A stretch of 64,000 bases of DNA from Geobacter argillaceus (GCF_007830735.1 NZ_VLLN01000002.1:62001-126000); one strand, 5' to 3'; positions 1 to 8,320 are shown, counted from the first letter of the stretch. Notes: generated by a model not told the origin, from the sequence alone. Translations and numbers: made by a program.

Positions 1-189
1 GCCCCGGGCGGACTCCACCACGTAGTTGTACGCATTCTTGAACATGCGTACGGTCTTCTGCAGGTCGATGATGTAGATGCCGTTACGTGCCCCGAAGATA
101 TACGGCTTCATCTTGGGGTTCCAGCGCTTGGTCTGGTGGCCGAAGTGTACACCGGCCTCCAGCAGTTCCTTCATGGTAATCGAGGACAT
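1..189 (-). CDS. rpsB: 30S ribosomal protein S2, 5' part (runs off the window)
   Basis: The first 63 codons of ribosomal protein S2, a component of the 30S subunit, are present; the rest lies left of position 1. The N-terminus [20 protein letters not shown] is the family hallmark, followed by [20 protein letters not shown], which is also typical. The ATG at 189-187 is preceded by AAAGGAG at good spacing. In most bacteria rpsB is followed by tsf, which would lie outside the window. A promoter candidate (TTGCCA-N17-TATACA) lies about 110 bases upstream, leaving a leader long enough for S2 autoregulation, although no structure was proven. Confidence 0.97.
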   Translation of the reverse strand, partial: MSSITMKELLEAGVHFGHQTKRWNPKMKPYIFGARNGIYIIDLQKTVRMFKNAYNYVVESARG

Positions 190-298
190 TGCTTATTCTC
201 CTTTGGGTTTTTCCTCCGCCCCCCGCTCCAGCCGCGGAACCCGACAATCCGGGCACCCCCGCGCAACAAAGGGGACGTGTGAAATGAAATAGCGAGCT

Positions 299-327
299 TG
301 TATAGCATGATGGCCGGTTGATGGCAA
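299..327 (-). promoter_or_regulatory. sigma-70 type promoter candidate for rpsB
   Basis: On the minus strand TTGCCA (327-322) and TATACA (304-299) are separated by exactly 17 bases and point towards rpsB. The predicted leader of about 100 bases is GC-rich and could hold the S2-binding leader found for rpsB in other bacteria; that part is inference. The remainder of 328-405 shows only a T-rich stretch and no gene. Confidence 0.6.
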
Positions 328-405
328 GATTTTTTTCCTGCAAAGGGAGGGGGGTCTGATCAGTAAAGACACAGGGTGCGTAGATAGCTTTTTTCGCTGG
401 TCACT

Positions 406-762
406 TCAGTGGGTCGGCAACAATGCCAGAGAAACCTCGTGTAACCTTTTGTCGCGTGTCCATAGAGGCATCCTGGTCAACAGGGCGGACATAAGCAGAT
501 GGATATCGATGTAACCAAGGCCTTTCCCCATAAGCTTGTGATCTTCGATGAAGCGAATCACCTCGTCATCGTCTGCGTGGGATGTCATTGGCAGGTCCTG
601 AAGGAGAGAGAGTATCTCCGTTCTGTTTTTGAGGTTTCCGCAGGCCAGTTCACCAAGTATGAATGGATGACAAGCCACATGACCATCACGCAATAACGCT
701 TCAAGTTCGACAGTTCCGGATCTAAGGTGTTCAACCCAGACCGACGTATCGACAAGAATCAT
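406..762 (-). CDS. vapC: VapC-like PIN-domain ribonuclease toxin
   Basis: This 118-residue PIN-domain protein is the probable toxin of a type II toxin-antitoxin pair; VapC proteins are Mg-dependent endoribonucleases that cut tRNA or rRNA. It starts MILVDTSVWVEHLR, the canonical PIN opening with D5. Further acidic active-site candidates are E38 (in ILGELACG), D86 (in GYIDIHLL) and D104 (in TRDKRL), so the acidic quartet appears intact. Length fits the family (about 120-140). The start codon lies one base after the vapB stop, so the two are probably translationally coupled, with antitoxin first. Confidence 0.9.
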   Translation of the reverse strand: MILVDTSVWVEHLRSGTVELEALLRDGHVACHPFILGELACGNLKNRTEILSLLQDLPMTSHADDDEVIRFIEDHKLMGKGLGYIDIHLLMSALLTRMPLWTRDKRLHEVSLALLPTH

Positions 763-763
763 G

Positions 764-961
764 TCAAATATCCTCTATTCTTCTTCGCGGAATCTTCTTC
801 AACTCCCGTTCAGTCCCCCCCAATCCGGCAAGACGTTTCGCGCTTTCTCTGGCAATAAGCGCCTGCAAGCCAAGTCGTACAAGAGATGTTTTTTCCGTTA
901 CGCCGGTCAATTTGGCCGCTTTTTCCAGCAAGCTATCTTCGATATTAAGCGTAGTCCTCAT
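764..961 (-). CDS. vapB: VapB-like antitoxin
   Basis: A 65-residue antitoxin. MRTTLNIEDSLLEKAAKLTG is the ribbon-helix-helix DNA-binding start of the VapB family (DUF2191-like), and the basic C-terminus (RELKKIPRRRIEDI) would bind the toxin. The ATG at 961 is chosen over the longer open frame (to 1021) because the homology begins there, a GGGGG stretch precedes it, and the upstream codons overlap the promoter and operator. It is the first gene of the vapBC operon; autorepression is suggested by three copies of ATATGCAT upstream. Confidence 0.9.
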   Translation of the reverse strand: MRTTLNIEDSLLEKAAKLTGVTEKTSLVRLGLQALIARESAKRLAGLGGTERELKKIPRRRIEDI

Positions 962-970
962 GAAGCCCCC

Positions 971-1021
971 ATATGCATAAATAGTATGCCTCAATATGCA
1001 TCCGTCATATGCATTTGTCAA
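971..1021 (-). promoter_or_regulatory. vapBC promoter with three ATATGCAT operator boxes
   Basis: Three exact copies of the palindrome ATATGCAT occur at 971-978, 994-1001 and 1007-1014. They overlap a minus-strand promoter candidate, TTGACA (1021-1016), 17 bases, CATATT (998-993). Ribbon-helix-helix antitoxins usually bind such repeated palindromes and repress their own promoter, with the toxin as corepressor. Spacing between box starts is 23 and 13 bases, so the boxes are not evenly phased. Confidence 0.7.
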
Positions 1022-1046
1022 CGGGGATCTTAGACCTTAGACCTTA

Positions 1047-1065
1047 GGGGACGTTGTTAATTTTG
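1047..1065. repeat. left inverted repeat flanking the RAYT gene
   Basis: GGGGACGTTGTTAATTTTG here matches the reverse complement of 2076-2094 (GGGGACGTAGTTAAGTTTG) at 17 of 19 positions. It overlaps the 3' end of the transposase gene. Just outside is a short tandem TAGACCT repeat (about 1031-1046). Such terminal palindromic signals are what RAYT enzymes are thought to recognise. Confidence 0.65.
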
Positions 1066-2040
1066 CAAACCAACCTCAACATCATGCAGCGCCGGGGTCA
1101 TCTTATAAATCTCTTCGCCTCTACGTGCTGCCAGGCTTACTCCGGCGCGACTGATATTCAGTGCTCTCGCTACCGATGCTCCATTAAGCCCCATCCTGAT
1201 GACGGCAATATAGCATAATGCGCCCCTGGCATCGGAAAGCTCTTTGCGTTTGCCCCCTTGGCGTAATGAAACCGGTTCTATGGAAAATAAGTGCGCGATG
1301 CTACGGATAATCACTTCAAGGGACACGCTGCCCGTTTTTGCCGATGTCTGCGGTTCCTGTTGCAGGCGCTCCACAAACGCACCGCTGCCCAGAATTCTTT
1401 CATCGTAAGCTTCGTATTCTTCTGATCCTGACAAGTTACGTGACCTCCGCAATCCACCACCAACCAATTCATCTCTTTTCCCCTGTCGAATTCCGTCCTC
1501 GATAAATGATCGATACTTTTTGCGCGCACTCCCTTTTCTGTTACCGAACATCAGGAGCAGCTCATCCTCGTTCTGTCCTGCGAATGCTCCCTTCCCCATG
1601 ATAACAGCATGCCCCGACCACTTATACGAATCCAAATCGTCCAGCGAATCAACCAGACCGACCCGCAACGGGTTGAGATGAATATAGCGGACAAGCTCAA
1701 GTAAGTACGCATCTTCTTCGCAAACAATTGACTTGTAACGGTTCTGAAAGAGATGGCCGCTACGGTGGTGGCGAAGGTTGAAGACCACTGCATAGCCTGT
1801 CAGAAGGCGACGCATTAAGACGGATAGCTTAGTCGCTCTGGGGCGTAGGAGTAGATGGAAGTGATTTGACATGAGCGCCCAAGCAAGGCAGTCAGTTCCG
1901 GTCGCAATGAGGAGTTTCGATAAGCGTTCAATAAATAGCGCTTTGTCATCGTCGTCGAGGAAAATATCTCGCCGCTCAATGCCGCGCACGATCACATGCT
2001 GGAGAAGACCTGGAATATCAATACGGGCTGATCTTGGCAT
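1057..2040 (-). CDS. RAYT-family (REP-associated tyrosine) transposase with C-terminal DNA-binding domain
   Basis: A 327-residue HUH single-strand transposase-like protein. The N-terminal Y1_Tnp domain (about residues 1-150) begins MPRSARIDIPGLLQHVIVRG and carries the HUH motif HFH at 60-62 in SNHFHLLLRP, then GYAVVFNLRHHRSGHLFQNR followed by YKS, whose tyrosine near residue 102 is the candidate nucleophile. The C-terminal 90 residues (EVIIRSIAHLFSIEPVSLRQ onward, ending in a helix-turn-helix LNGASVARALNISRAGVSLA) resemble the DnaA C-terminal DNA-binding domain, as in the long RAYT subgroup. RAYTs are usually single-copy, domesticated-like enzymes linked to REP palindromes. The frame is intact and the gene is bracketed by imperfect inverted repeats. 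Confidence 0.88.
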   Translation of the reverse strand: MPRSARIDIPGLLQHVIVRGIERRDIFLDDDDKALFIERLSKLLIATGTDCLAWALMSNHFHLLLRPRATKLSVLMRRLLTGYAVVFNLRHHRSGHLFQNRYKSIVCEEDAYLLELVRYIHLNPLRVGLVDSLDDLDSYKWSGHAVIMGKGAFAGQNEDELLLMFGNRKGSARKKYRSFIEDGIRQGKRDELVGGGLRRSRNLSGSEEYEAYDERILGSGAFVERLQQEPQTSAKTGSVSLEVIIRSIAHLFSIEPVSLRQGGKRKELSDARGALCYIAVIRMGLNGASVARALNISRAGVSLAARRGEEIYKMTPALHDVEVGLQN

Positions 2041-2075
2041 ATCTGAATTTTAGCGAAAAAAATAAATAAAGTAAA

Positions 2076-2094
2076 CAAACTTAACTACGTCCCC
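2076..2094. repeat. right inverted repeat flanking the RAYT gene
   Basis: This is the partner of 1047-1065: its reverse complement agrees at 17 of 19 positions. It lies about 36 bases upstream of the RAYT start codon, so the pair encloses the whole gene. An extra C extends the run of Cs to five on this side. Bases 2095-2232 beyond it contain no gene I can support. Confidence 0.65.
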
Positions 2095-2232
2095 CTAGCC
2101 CGCCTATCGGCTTTTCATTTTTCCAACGGCTATGAGCGTGACCGGCGCGGGGTCTTTGCGTCCGCGTCCACGCGAGAGTTGTGACTCATCTTGTCGCCTC
2201 TTCCATGAAAATGGAAAATGGGGAGTTGACCC

Positions 2233-2442
2233 TTACTTACGTCTGCTCGGTTCTGTTGTCCTTTCTAATTCTTTCGTTTTGGTGCCGAACAATGCTCCAA
2301 TGCCGACGGCTATCGCAGCAATAATTCCTCCGCCAGCGGCAGAATAACCTTGATCAAAGACTGCAACTTTACCAACCGATGCACCAACAAGAGCAGCGGC
2401 AAAAATTATAAGAAGCCTTGGGAAGATCCATTGCATTTTCAT
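2233..2442 (-). CDS. small glycine-rich membrane protein, function unknown
   Basis: A 69-residue open frame with two hydrophobic stretches: IFPRLLIIFAAALVGASVGK and a second one rich in Gly/Ala (YSAAGGGIIAAIAVGIGALF), ending in a charged tail KTKELERTTEPSRRK. The ATG at 2442 is favoured over the in-frame GTG at 2469 because GAGAGAG lies upstream at workable spacing. The glycine-zipper-like second segment suggests a small inner-membrane protein. I do not recognise the family. It faces away from lptF; the 220 bases between them hold no clear gene. Confidence 0.5.
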   Translation of the reverse strand: MKMQWIFPRLLIIFAAALVGASVGKVAVFDQGYSAAGGGIIAAIAVGIGALFGTKTKELERTTEPSRRK

Positions 2443-2663
2443 GATCTTCAATTTCTCTCTCTTTTGCACAACCCGTTAATCATCAGTTTCCCTATATAAG
2501 CGACTCAAGGCCTCCTGCTCATTTCGCTCAGCATGTATCCCTCCCCCCCCTGCAACAACAGATGGATAGTTTGTAATCCCCGAGCCAGTCGCTGTCAAGC
2601 AACGGGATGGCAAAATCCCCCCCGTATTTACTTCACCTGCCACATGGGGTATGATGCCCGCCG

Positions 2664-3815
2664 ATGAAGCGCCTACACCTCTACATTCTGCGGGAGATCG
2701 CCGCCCCCCTGATCCTTGGACTGGCGACCTTCACCGCCGTCCTCCTGATGGGGCGCATGCTCAAACTGGCCGACATGGTCATCAGTAAGGGAGTGCCGCT
2801 CGGCGATGTCCTGCTGCTGGTCACGTATCTCCTCCCCTACTTCGCCATATTCACCATCCCCATGGCTTTTCTCCTGGCGGTCCTGCTCGCCTTCGGCCGT
2901 CTCTCCGCCGACAGCGAGGTAACCGCCATGAAGGCCTGCGGCATGAGCCTCTCCGCCATGCTGCCGCCGGTCCTTCTGGCGGCTCTCGTCGCCTACCTGG
3001 CAACGACCTTCATGGCCCTCTACGCCCTGCCCCGCGGCAACACTGCCTTCAAGGAACTGCTGCAACAGGTGGTGGAAAACAGGATAAACCTGAGCGTCAA
3101 GCCCCAGGTCTTCAACGACGACCTCCCCGGCCTGGTCCTCTACACGGACCGGTTCGACGAACGGACCGGCACCATGCACGGCATCCTGGTCCAGGACGAC
3201 CGAAACCGCACGACCCCGACCACCATCTTTGCCAGGAGTGGCACCCTGCGCCATGACCAGGGACGCTCAATGGTCATTCTCACGCTGGAGCAGGGAAGCA
3301 TCCAGCAGTTGGTTCCGGGCAAGACGTTTCGCCAGCTCTGCTTCGACTCCTATCAACTGGCCGTGAGCCTGGCACGGGCCGACAAGGATATCGCCCGCAA
3401 CGAACTGGACATGGACCTGGACGAGATCCGGGGGAATTTGCGTACCGGCGGCTTCCCGGCCAAGCTGATGAAGGACATGGAACTGGAGGTACACCGCCGC
3501 TTCGCCCTACCCTTTGCCTGCTTTGTCTTCGCCGTCATCGGCCTCCCCCTCGGCATCCAGAACCAGCGTTCCGGCAGGGGAGCCGGCTTTGCCGTCAGCA
3601 TCGGCGTGCTGCTGGCCTACTACATCGCCTTTTCCGCCTTCCGAACCCTGGGGGAAAAGGCGATCTTGTACCCGGCCGTGGCCATGTGGTTGCCCAACGT
3701 CCTGTTCCTGGCCATCGGCCTCCTGTTCTTCCGGCAGGCAAGCGAAGAGCAGCGCATCCTCCCCTCCAGGCTGCGGCTGACACGGTTTCTGCGGCGACGG
3801 GGGGGCACTGCATGA
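2664..3815 (+). CDS. lptF: LPS export ABC transporter permease LptF
   Basis: A 383-residue YjgP/YjgQ-family permease. With LptG and the ATPase LptB it extracts lipopolysaccharide from the inner membrane and passes it to the LptC-A-D bridge. N-terminal MKRLHLYILREIAAPLILGL and three hydrophobic segments in the first 120 residues, a central periplasmic beta-jellyroll region (about 130-265), and three C-terminal membrane segments fit the family. The conserved GMSL (MKACGMSLSAM) coupling-helix region is present. It overlaps lptG by four bases (ATGA), so the two are translationally coupled. lptB, lptA and lptC are not in the window. The ribosome-binding site is weak. Confidence 0.93.
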   Translation: MKRLHLYILREIAAPLILGLATFTAVLLMGRMLKLADMVISKGVPLGDVLLLVTYLLPYFAIFTIPMAFLLAVLLAFGRLSADSEVTAMKACGMSLSAMLPPVLLAALVAYLATTFMALYALPRGNTAFKELLQQVVENRINLSVKPQVFNDDLPGLVLYTDRFDERTGTMHGILVQDDRNRTTPTTIFARSGTLRHDQGRSMVILTLEQGSIQQLVPGKTFRQLCFDSYQLAVSLARADKDIARNELDMDLDEIRGNLRTGGFPAKLMKDMELEVHRRFALPFACFVFAVIGLPLGIQNQRSGRGAGFAVSIGVLLAYYIAFSAFRTLGEKAILYPAVAMWLPNVLFLAIGLLFFRQASEEQRILPSRLRLTRFLRRRGGTA

Positions 3816-4891
3816 AGATCGTCGACCACTATCTCCGGTCCTGCCACCTGCGGCTCATCAGCCTCTGTCTCGGGGCGTTCGTCGCCATCTTCCTGGTCAT
3901 CGACTTTCTGGAAAAGATCGGCAAATTCAGCCGCGGTGGAGCCACCCTGGCGCAGATGGGGACCTTCTTCGCCTGCCGCCTGCCCGAGGTGCTGGTCCAG
4001 GTTATCCCCCTGGCGGTCCTGATGGGGACCATCCTCAGCATCGGCGCCCTCTCCCGCCAGAGCGAAATCACGGCCATGCGGAGTGGCGGCATGAGCCTGC
4101 TCAGGATCGGGCGGCCGCTGCTCATGGTCGGTGCGGCAATCAGCATCGGCACCTTTGCGATGGAAGAGTTCCTGGTCCCGCCGGCCAGCGGTAAGGCCAG
4201 CTACCTGGAAGAGGTGGCGATCGGCAAAAAGAACCCGAACACCTTTTTCAGGCAGGACAATATCTGGTACCGGGACCGGCAGGCCATTCTCCAGGCCCGC
4301 CACTTTGAGCCGGCCACCCGTTCCCTGCGCGGAGTTACCCTCTGGCGTCTGGGCGATGACCTCCAGCCGCAGACCCGCCTGGATGCCGACCGCGCCCTCT
4401 TCACGGACCGGGGATGGGAGTTTCAGAAGGTGAGCGAACGGCAGGTGGCCGGCGGCACTGCCATAGCACCACGGAGCCTTGACACCATGACTGTTCCGCT
4501 CTCCCTGAAGACAGATGACCTGAAGGTCGTGGGAAAGTATTCGGAAAACATGGGGTATTTCGCACTGCGCCGCTACTGCGCAAAGCTGGAGCAGGGTGGA
4601 TATGAGACCACCGCTTACCGTGCACTCCTCCAGTCCAAACTCTCGCTCCCCTGTACTTCCCTGGTCATGGTCTTTCTCGGCATTCCATTCGCTCTGAAGA
4701 GCAGCCGCTCAAGCGGCATCGCCGTCGGGGTGGGCTTAAGCCTCGGCATCGGCTTCAGCTACTATATCCTGAGCGCAATCCTGATCTCCTTTGGCCAAGC
4801 CGGCACCCTGCCGCCACTGTTGGCGGCCTGGGCCGCCAACGTGCTCTGTGCCGGCGCCGGCGTCTGGCTGGCCATGACCGTCGAGCGTTGA
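3812..4891 (+). CDS. lptG: LPS export ABC transporter permease LptG
   Basis: A 359-residue partner of LptF, same fold. It starts MKIVDHYLRSCHLRLISLCL at the ATG overlapping the lptF stop; the longer open frame upstream is discarded because homology begins here. Membrane segments lie in the first 110 residues and in the last 90, with a large periplasmic domain between. RSGGMSLLRIG is the coupling-helix motif that docks on LptB. It is followed after 56 bases by a secreted IPT-domain protein, probably in the same transcript. Confidence 0.92.
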   Translation: MKIVDHYLRSCHLRLISLCLGAFVAIFLVIDFLEKIGKFSRGGATLAQMGTFFACRLPEVLVQVIPLAVLMGTILSIGALSRQSEITAMRSGGMSLLRIGRPLLMVGAAISIGTFAMEEFLVPPASGKASYLEEVAIGKKNPNTFFRQDNIWYRDRQAILQARHFEPATRSLRGVTLWRLGDDLQPQTRLDADRALFTDRGWEFQKVSERQVAGGTAIAPRSLDTMTVPLSLKTDDLKVVGKYSENMGYFALRRYCAKLEQGGYETTAYRALLQSKLSLPCTSLVMVFLGIPFALKSSRSSGIAVGVGLSLGIGFSYYILSAILISFGQAGTLPPLLAAWAANVLCAGAGVWLAMTVER

Positions 4892-4947
4892 CAAGAGGGC
4901 CGGCGGTGGTTTACTTGACGAGAAAGGCCCCAAGAGGAGAACCCGTC

Positions 4948-5910
4948 ATGCCCGTACGACTTCCGCTGCTCCTGCTCCTGCTCCTGACGCTGGCCCAGCC
5001 GGTCCTGGCCCAGACCAGCGTCAAGGCCCCTGCGGCCAAACCGGCCATTCAGACGAAACAGCCGCCGGCGCAGCCAAGCCCGGCGATTCTCAGTATCATT
5101 CCCGCCCAGGCCGAACCGGCGGCCACCGTCACCCTCTCCGGTTCCGGCTTCACCGCAAAGACCACCGTATTCCTCGGCAGCACGGAAATAGCGGCCCAGG
5201 TTATCGATGCCGGGCATCTCTCTTTCACGCTCCCCGCCCTTGAACCGGGAATCTATGCCCTGTACCTGCGCCGCGAGGATGGCATCGCCAGCCGGACATA
5301 CTCGTTTACCGTCCAGCCGCTCAAACCGACGGTGAGCGACATCTCGCCCGACTCCGTCCCGTTCTGCGCCACCGGCACGGAGCGCAACGTCACGGTCGTC
5401 GGCAGCAATTTCCGAAAAGGGGCACTGGTCCTGTTCGACGGGGTGGCAGTGAGGAGCCGCTATGTTTCCAGCGAATCCATATCCTTCACCGTGCCCCAGA
5501 TCAAGGGCGGCCTCCACCAAGTCCAGGTGAAGAACTCGGACGAAACTGCCTCCGGAGCAGTCGGGCTGCTCATCGACACCAAGCCCGAAATCAGTAACGT
5601 CAGCCGGGGCGAGGACTATGTGAACTACTACAACCTGATCATCGAAGGACGGAATTTCCTGCAGAATTCGACCATAGTGGTCATGGAAGAGAGGACCTTC
5701 GAACTGACCGGGCAGTCCCCCATGGTGGACGTCCGGCGCCTTTCCAGCGGTTCGGGCGGCGGGGCCGAGCGGGACCGGGTCACCTATGTCAACTGTAACC
5801 GGATCATCTACCAGCGCTATCCCTACAGCCCGGTCAGCAAGAGTTTCCAGGTCCAGGTGATCAACCCCGGCGGCGAAGAGAGCGCGACCGTGTCAGTCAG
5901 CGCGCCGTAA
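4948..5910 (+). CDS. secreted protein with tandem IPT/TIG domains
   Basis: A 320-residue protein that opens with a strong signal peptide (MPVRLPLLLLLLLTLAQPVL, cleavage likely after AQA/Q) and a Pro/Ala-rich linker. Three immunoglobulin-like IPT/TIG units follow: PAILSIIPAQAEPAATVTLS (about 45-125), PTVSDISPDSVPFCATGTER (about 130-210), and a third, less regular one (PEISNVSRGEDYVNYYNLII, about 212-315). AAGAGGAG precedes the ATG at 4948. IPT domains usually mediate binding at the cell surface. Its position after lptFG and before a terminator suggests co-transcription with LPS export, but a functional link is only inferred. Confidence 0.8.
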   Translation: MPVRLPLLLLLLLTLAQPVLAQTSVKAPAAKPAIQTKQPPAQPSPAILSIIPAQAEPAATVTLSGSGFTAKTTVFLGSTEIAAQVIDAGHLSFTLPALEPGIYALYLRREDGIASRTYSFTVQPLKPTVSDISPDSVPFCATGTERNVTVVGSNFRKGALVLFDGVAVRSRYVSSESISFTVPQIKGGLHQVQVKNSDETASGAVGLLIDTKPEISNVSRGEDYVNYYNLIIEGRNFLQNSTIVVMEERTFELTGQSPMVDVRRLSSGSGGGAERDRVTYVNCNRIIYQRYPYSPVSKSFQVQVINPGGEESATVSVSAP

Positions 5911-6047
5911 GCGGGTAGCAACGACTACCATCTATGGGACAACCGACTTGGCGGCGGCCCCCCCCCTCTATCTACCCGTGCTGCGGTGGAACGCCGCACT
6001 CCGACCCTGCATCGGGCCATGACGGCTGCGGCGGTGCGATACATAAG

Positions 6048-6077
6048 AAAAGGCCGTGCACTTGGCACGGCCTTTTT
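6048..6077. terminator. bidirectional intrinsic terminator
   Basis: GGCCGTGC (6052-6059) pairs with GCACGGCC (6065-6072) around a five-base loop, with AAAA before and TTTTT after. It serves both the lptFG-IPT transcript and the convergent radical SAM gene. Nothing else is evident in 5911-6104. Confidence 0.85.
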
Positions 6078-6104
6078 GACGTTGCAACAGGTACCCCTTC
6101 CTGA

Positions 6105-7613
6105 TCAGGGGAGCGGGGGGATCGTTAACGGTTCAGCCGATTTGTGGGACGTTACGGTGCGCAGCAGATTCTTCACCTCTTCGGGCATCTGCTTTCCACT
6201 CTCCTTCATCGCAGCCTTCATCTGACCGGCTAAATAGGAATGGTTAATGAAAATATCGAGCACCGACAGCATGAACTCCTGCTTCCAGGGTGTGAGTTCG
6301 TGGAGATGCTGGAATTTGTGCATGTAGAATTTCTGGGAGGCCTTGCCAAGCTCCCGCTCCAGTTCCGCCATGGTCATATTCTTTGGCTTGAGGACCGGCT
6401 CCACCAGATTGTACTTCCGGTAATCCTTGGTGCCGACGTATGGTTCAAGCTCGGGATAGAGCTCGGCATATGGCCACGGGGCGATGGCCAGAAAGAACGC
6501 CATATCCGGGTTGTAGTGCTTGGCCAGCTCAATAGTCTCGGCAATCGACTCGGGAGTATCCTCCGGCATACCGAGAACAAAGGAGGTTTCTGAAACGATA
6601 TCGGCGCCGTTGATCAGGTCGAGTGCCTGTTTGGACTGCTCGACCTGGGTATCCTTCTTGAAAAGGTCCAGGGTCGCCTGGGAACCGGCCTCAACGCCGA
6701 CATAGATATGCTCTACACCCGCACGCCTGTACTTGTCCATGATATCCGCATCCCTAAGGATGTCATCCACCCTGGTCTCCATCAGGAGCTTGACGCCGAC
6801 CTCCCGCTCGATCATCAGGTCGAGGATCTTCACCCAGCGCTCCCGGTCAAAGGTGGGAATCTCGTCGGAGAGCATGGCCACCTCGACGCCGTACTTCTGG
6901 CTGAGCAGTTCCAGCTCGGCGACAAAATTCTCGGCACTCCTGGCCCGCCAGGATTGCGACCAGAAGAGCTGCTGGGAACAGAAGGAACATTTCTGCTGGC
7001 AGCCGCGGGACGAGGAGACTATGGCCAGACGGGCGTTATGCTTGGCCCGGTAGGTGTAGATCGGCCACTCGACCAGGTCCCAGGCCATGGGCAGGCTGTC
7101 CAGGTCGTGAATGTACGGCCGCCGCGGTGTCACAACCACCCCGCCGCCCCGCCAGTAGGCCAGTCCCTCGACCTTGGCCGGGTCATCACCGGCATTGAGG
7201 CAGGTCAGGAGCTCAGGGAGGGTGAGTTCCCCTTCCCCGCGGACGACGAAATCAACCTTGTCGTGATCGGCTTTCAGCAGTTCGTCGTAGCAGAAGGTGG
7301 CATGAACGTTGCCCAGCACCGTTACGATGCGGGGGTTTATCTCCTTAGCAAAGCCGCAGAGCCGGACGGCATCCACGATGGAGGCGGTGAAGGCCGTGGT
7401 GGCAACCACGTCGGGCCGGAACGCCTCGATCCGCTTCCGGATATCCGGCCATTTATGCCAGAGCGACATGGCGTCGTAATAATCGACCTCGAAACCGGCA
7501 GCCCGCAGGGCACCGGCTACGTAGACAAAGCCGACGTTCAGCCAGGTACCGGCAGACTCAACAACACCCGAATGATAGGGGGGGGTTATCAGGGCAATGC
7601 GTTTGATCGTCAT
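6105..7613 (-). CDS. B12-binding-domain radical SAM protein
   Basis: A 502-residue protein. The N-terminal half (about 1-150) is a cobalamin-binding Rossmann-like domain (KRIALITPPYHSGVV, VTVLGNVHATFCYDE), followed by a radical SAM barrel with the cluster motif CQQKCSFC (CX3CX2C) in SSRGCQQKCSFCSQ. Further radical SAM markers are VEHIYVGVEAGSQATLDLFK and SFVLGMPEDTPESI. The overall plan is that of BchE/HpnJ-type class B enzymes that methylate or rearrange unreactive carbons in lipids, tetrapyrroles or peptides. The substrate cannot be told from the sequence. The ATG at 7613 has AAGGAA upstream, so the longer frame is trimmed. It stands alone, convergent with the lptFG operon. Confidence 0.88.
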   Translation of the reverse strand: MTIKRIALITPPYHSGVVESAGTWLNVGFVYVAGALRAAGFEVDYYDAMSLWHKWPDIRKRIEAFRPDVVATTAFTASIVDAVRLCGFAKEINPRIVTVLGNVHATFCYDELLKADHDKVDFVVRGEGELTLPELLTCLNAGDDPAKVEGLAYWRGGGVVVTPRRPYIHDLDSLPMAWDLVEWPIYTYRAKHNARLAIVSSSRGCQQKCSFCSQQLFWSQSWRARSAENFVAELELLSQKYGVEVAMLSDEIPTFDRERWVKILDLMIEREVGVKLLMETRVDDILRDADIMDKYRRAGVEHIYVGVEAGSQATLDLFKKDTQVEQSKQALDLINGADIVSETSFVLGMPEDTPESIAETIELAKHYNPDMAFFLAIAPWPYAELYPELEPYVGTKDYRKYNLVEPVLKPKNMTMAELERELGKASQKFYMHKFQHLHELTPWKQEFMLSVLDIFINHSYLAGQMKAAMKESGKQMPEEVKNLLRTVTSHKSAEPLTIPPLP

Positions 7614-7807
7614 TTGACGTAGTTCCTTCTGAAGTCTGGTGGTGTTCCGAAATGACAGCAATTTCTGCGCCGAATCAAGGAAGACAACGTGCCAATAATA
7701 GTTAAATCAGTTTGTTTTGTCTTCTATTTTTTCACCAACGCTTTGCCCCTCCGCAAAGACAGCCGAAGTTCCGCAAGCAACCGGGCACACTGCGCCACCG
7801 GTTGTCA

Positions 7808-8320
7808 TCAGAACGCGATCTCCTTGTTGGCGTATATCTTTGTCAGTAGCCCCGCACTGTCCTCAAGCGGATAACTGTAGAATGTGCCATCAGTCTTTGC
7901 ATCAATTTTCGACACCATTCCCACAAAAAAGGAACCGTCCGGATTGATAACGAACTTCACATCTATCCCCCTGGCTGAAACGCCATCCTTTATGCTCACA
8001 GCATCAAGGGCGTTGGTGCCAACCCAGCCAATAAAGTCAATATAGATCTTTCCATTCTGCGCAGATGTTTCTTTCCATTCCTTTTTCGTGAAATACTTAT
8101 AGCTGTCGAACGCAGTTCCTATGGTAGTCGATTCATAGCCAGCCAAAGTTTTATCCTTAAGTGCGTCGGCAATACCGGAACCGGTAATTCCCTTTGCATT
8201 ACTTTTATCTACCTGGTTTTCAGCAGGATACTCGTCGGTATTCTTTGTGTCATTTTTGGAACAGGCAATGACACTCAAGAATGTTGCTATCATCAGTGTC
8301 AATAAAAAAAAGTTCCGCAC
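7808..8320 (-). CDS. predicted lipoprotein, function unknown
   Basis: A protein of about 170 residues with a lipoprotein signal: hydrophobic core FFLLTLMIATFLSVIAC, lipobox VIAC, then a polar linker SKNDTKNTDEYPAENQ. The mature part is about 130 residues with the segment GYESTTIGTAFDSYKYFTKK, found in small bacterial lipoproteins, and a plausible beta-rich ending. I do not recognise a named family. The start is uncertain: GTG at 8320 has GGAG eight bases upstream, while ATG at 8326 sits too close to it. It follows the ResB-like gene by about 106 bases and may be the last gene of the cytochrome-locus transcript. Confidence 0.7.
   Translation of the reverse strand: MRNFFLLTLMIATFLSVIACSKNDTKNTDEYPAENQVDKSNAKGITGSGIADALKDKTLAGYESTTIGTAFDSYKYFTKKEWKETSAQNGKIYIDFIGWVGTNALDAVSIKDGVSARGIDVKFVINPDGSFFVGMVSKIDAKTDGTFYSYPLEDSAGLLTKIYANKEIAF

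Noticed and set aside
271-278. GGGGACGT at the left, as a third RAYT end
   Set aside because: It matches only eight bases and lacks the GTTAA-TTTG continuation, so chance is likelier.
2132-2347. 71-codon plus-strand frame overlapping the small membrane protein
   Set aside because: Arg/Pro/Ser-rich, no ribosome-binding site, and overlapped by a better candidate on the other strand.
2673-3254. 193-codon minus-strand frame under lptF
   Set aside because: It lies antisense inside a clear lptF gene, has low-complexity composition (rich in Glu, Gly, Gln) and no domain. It is a GC-rich shadow frame.
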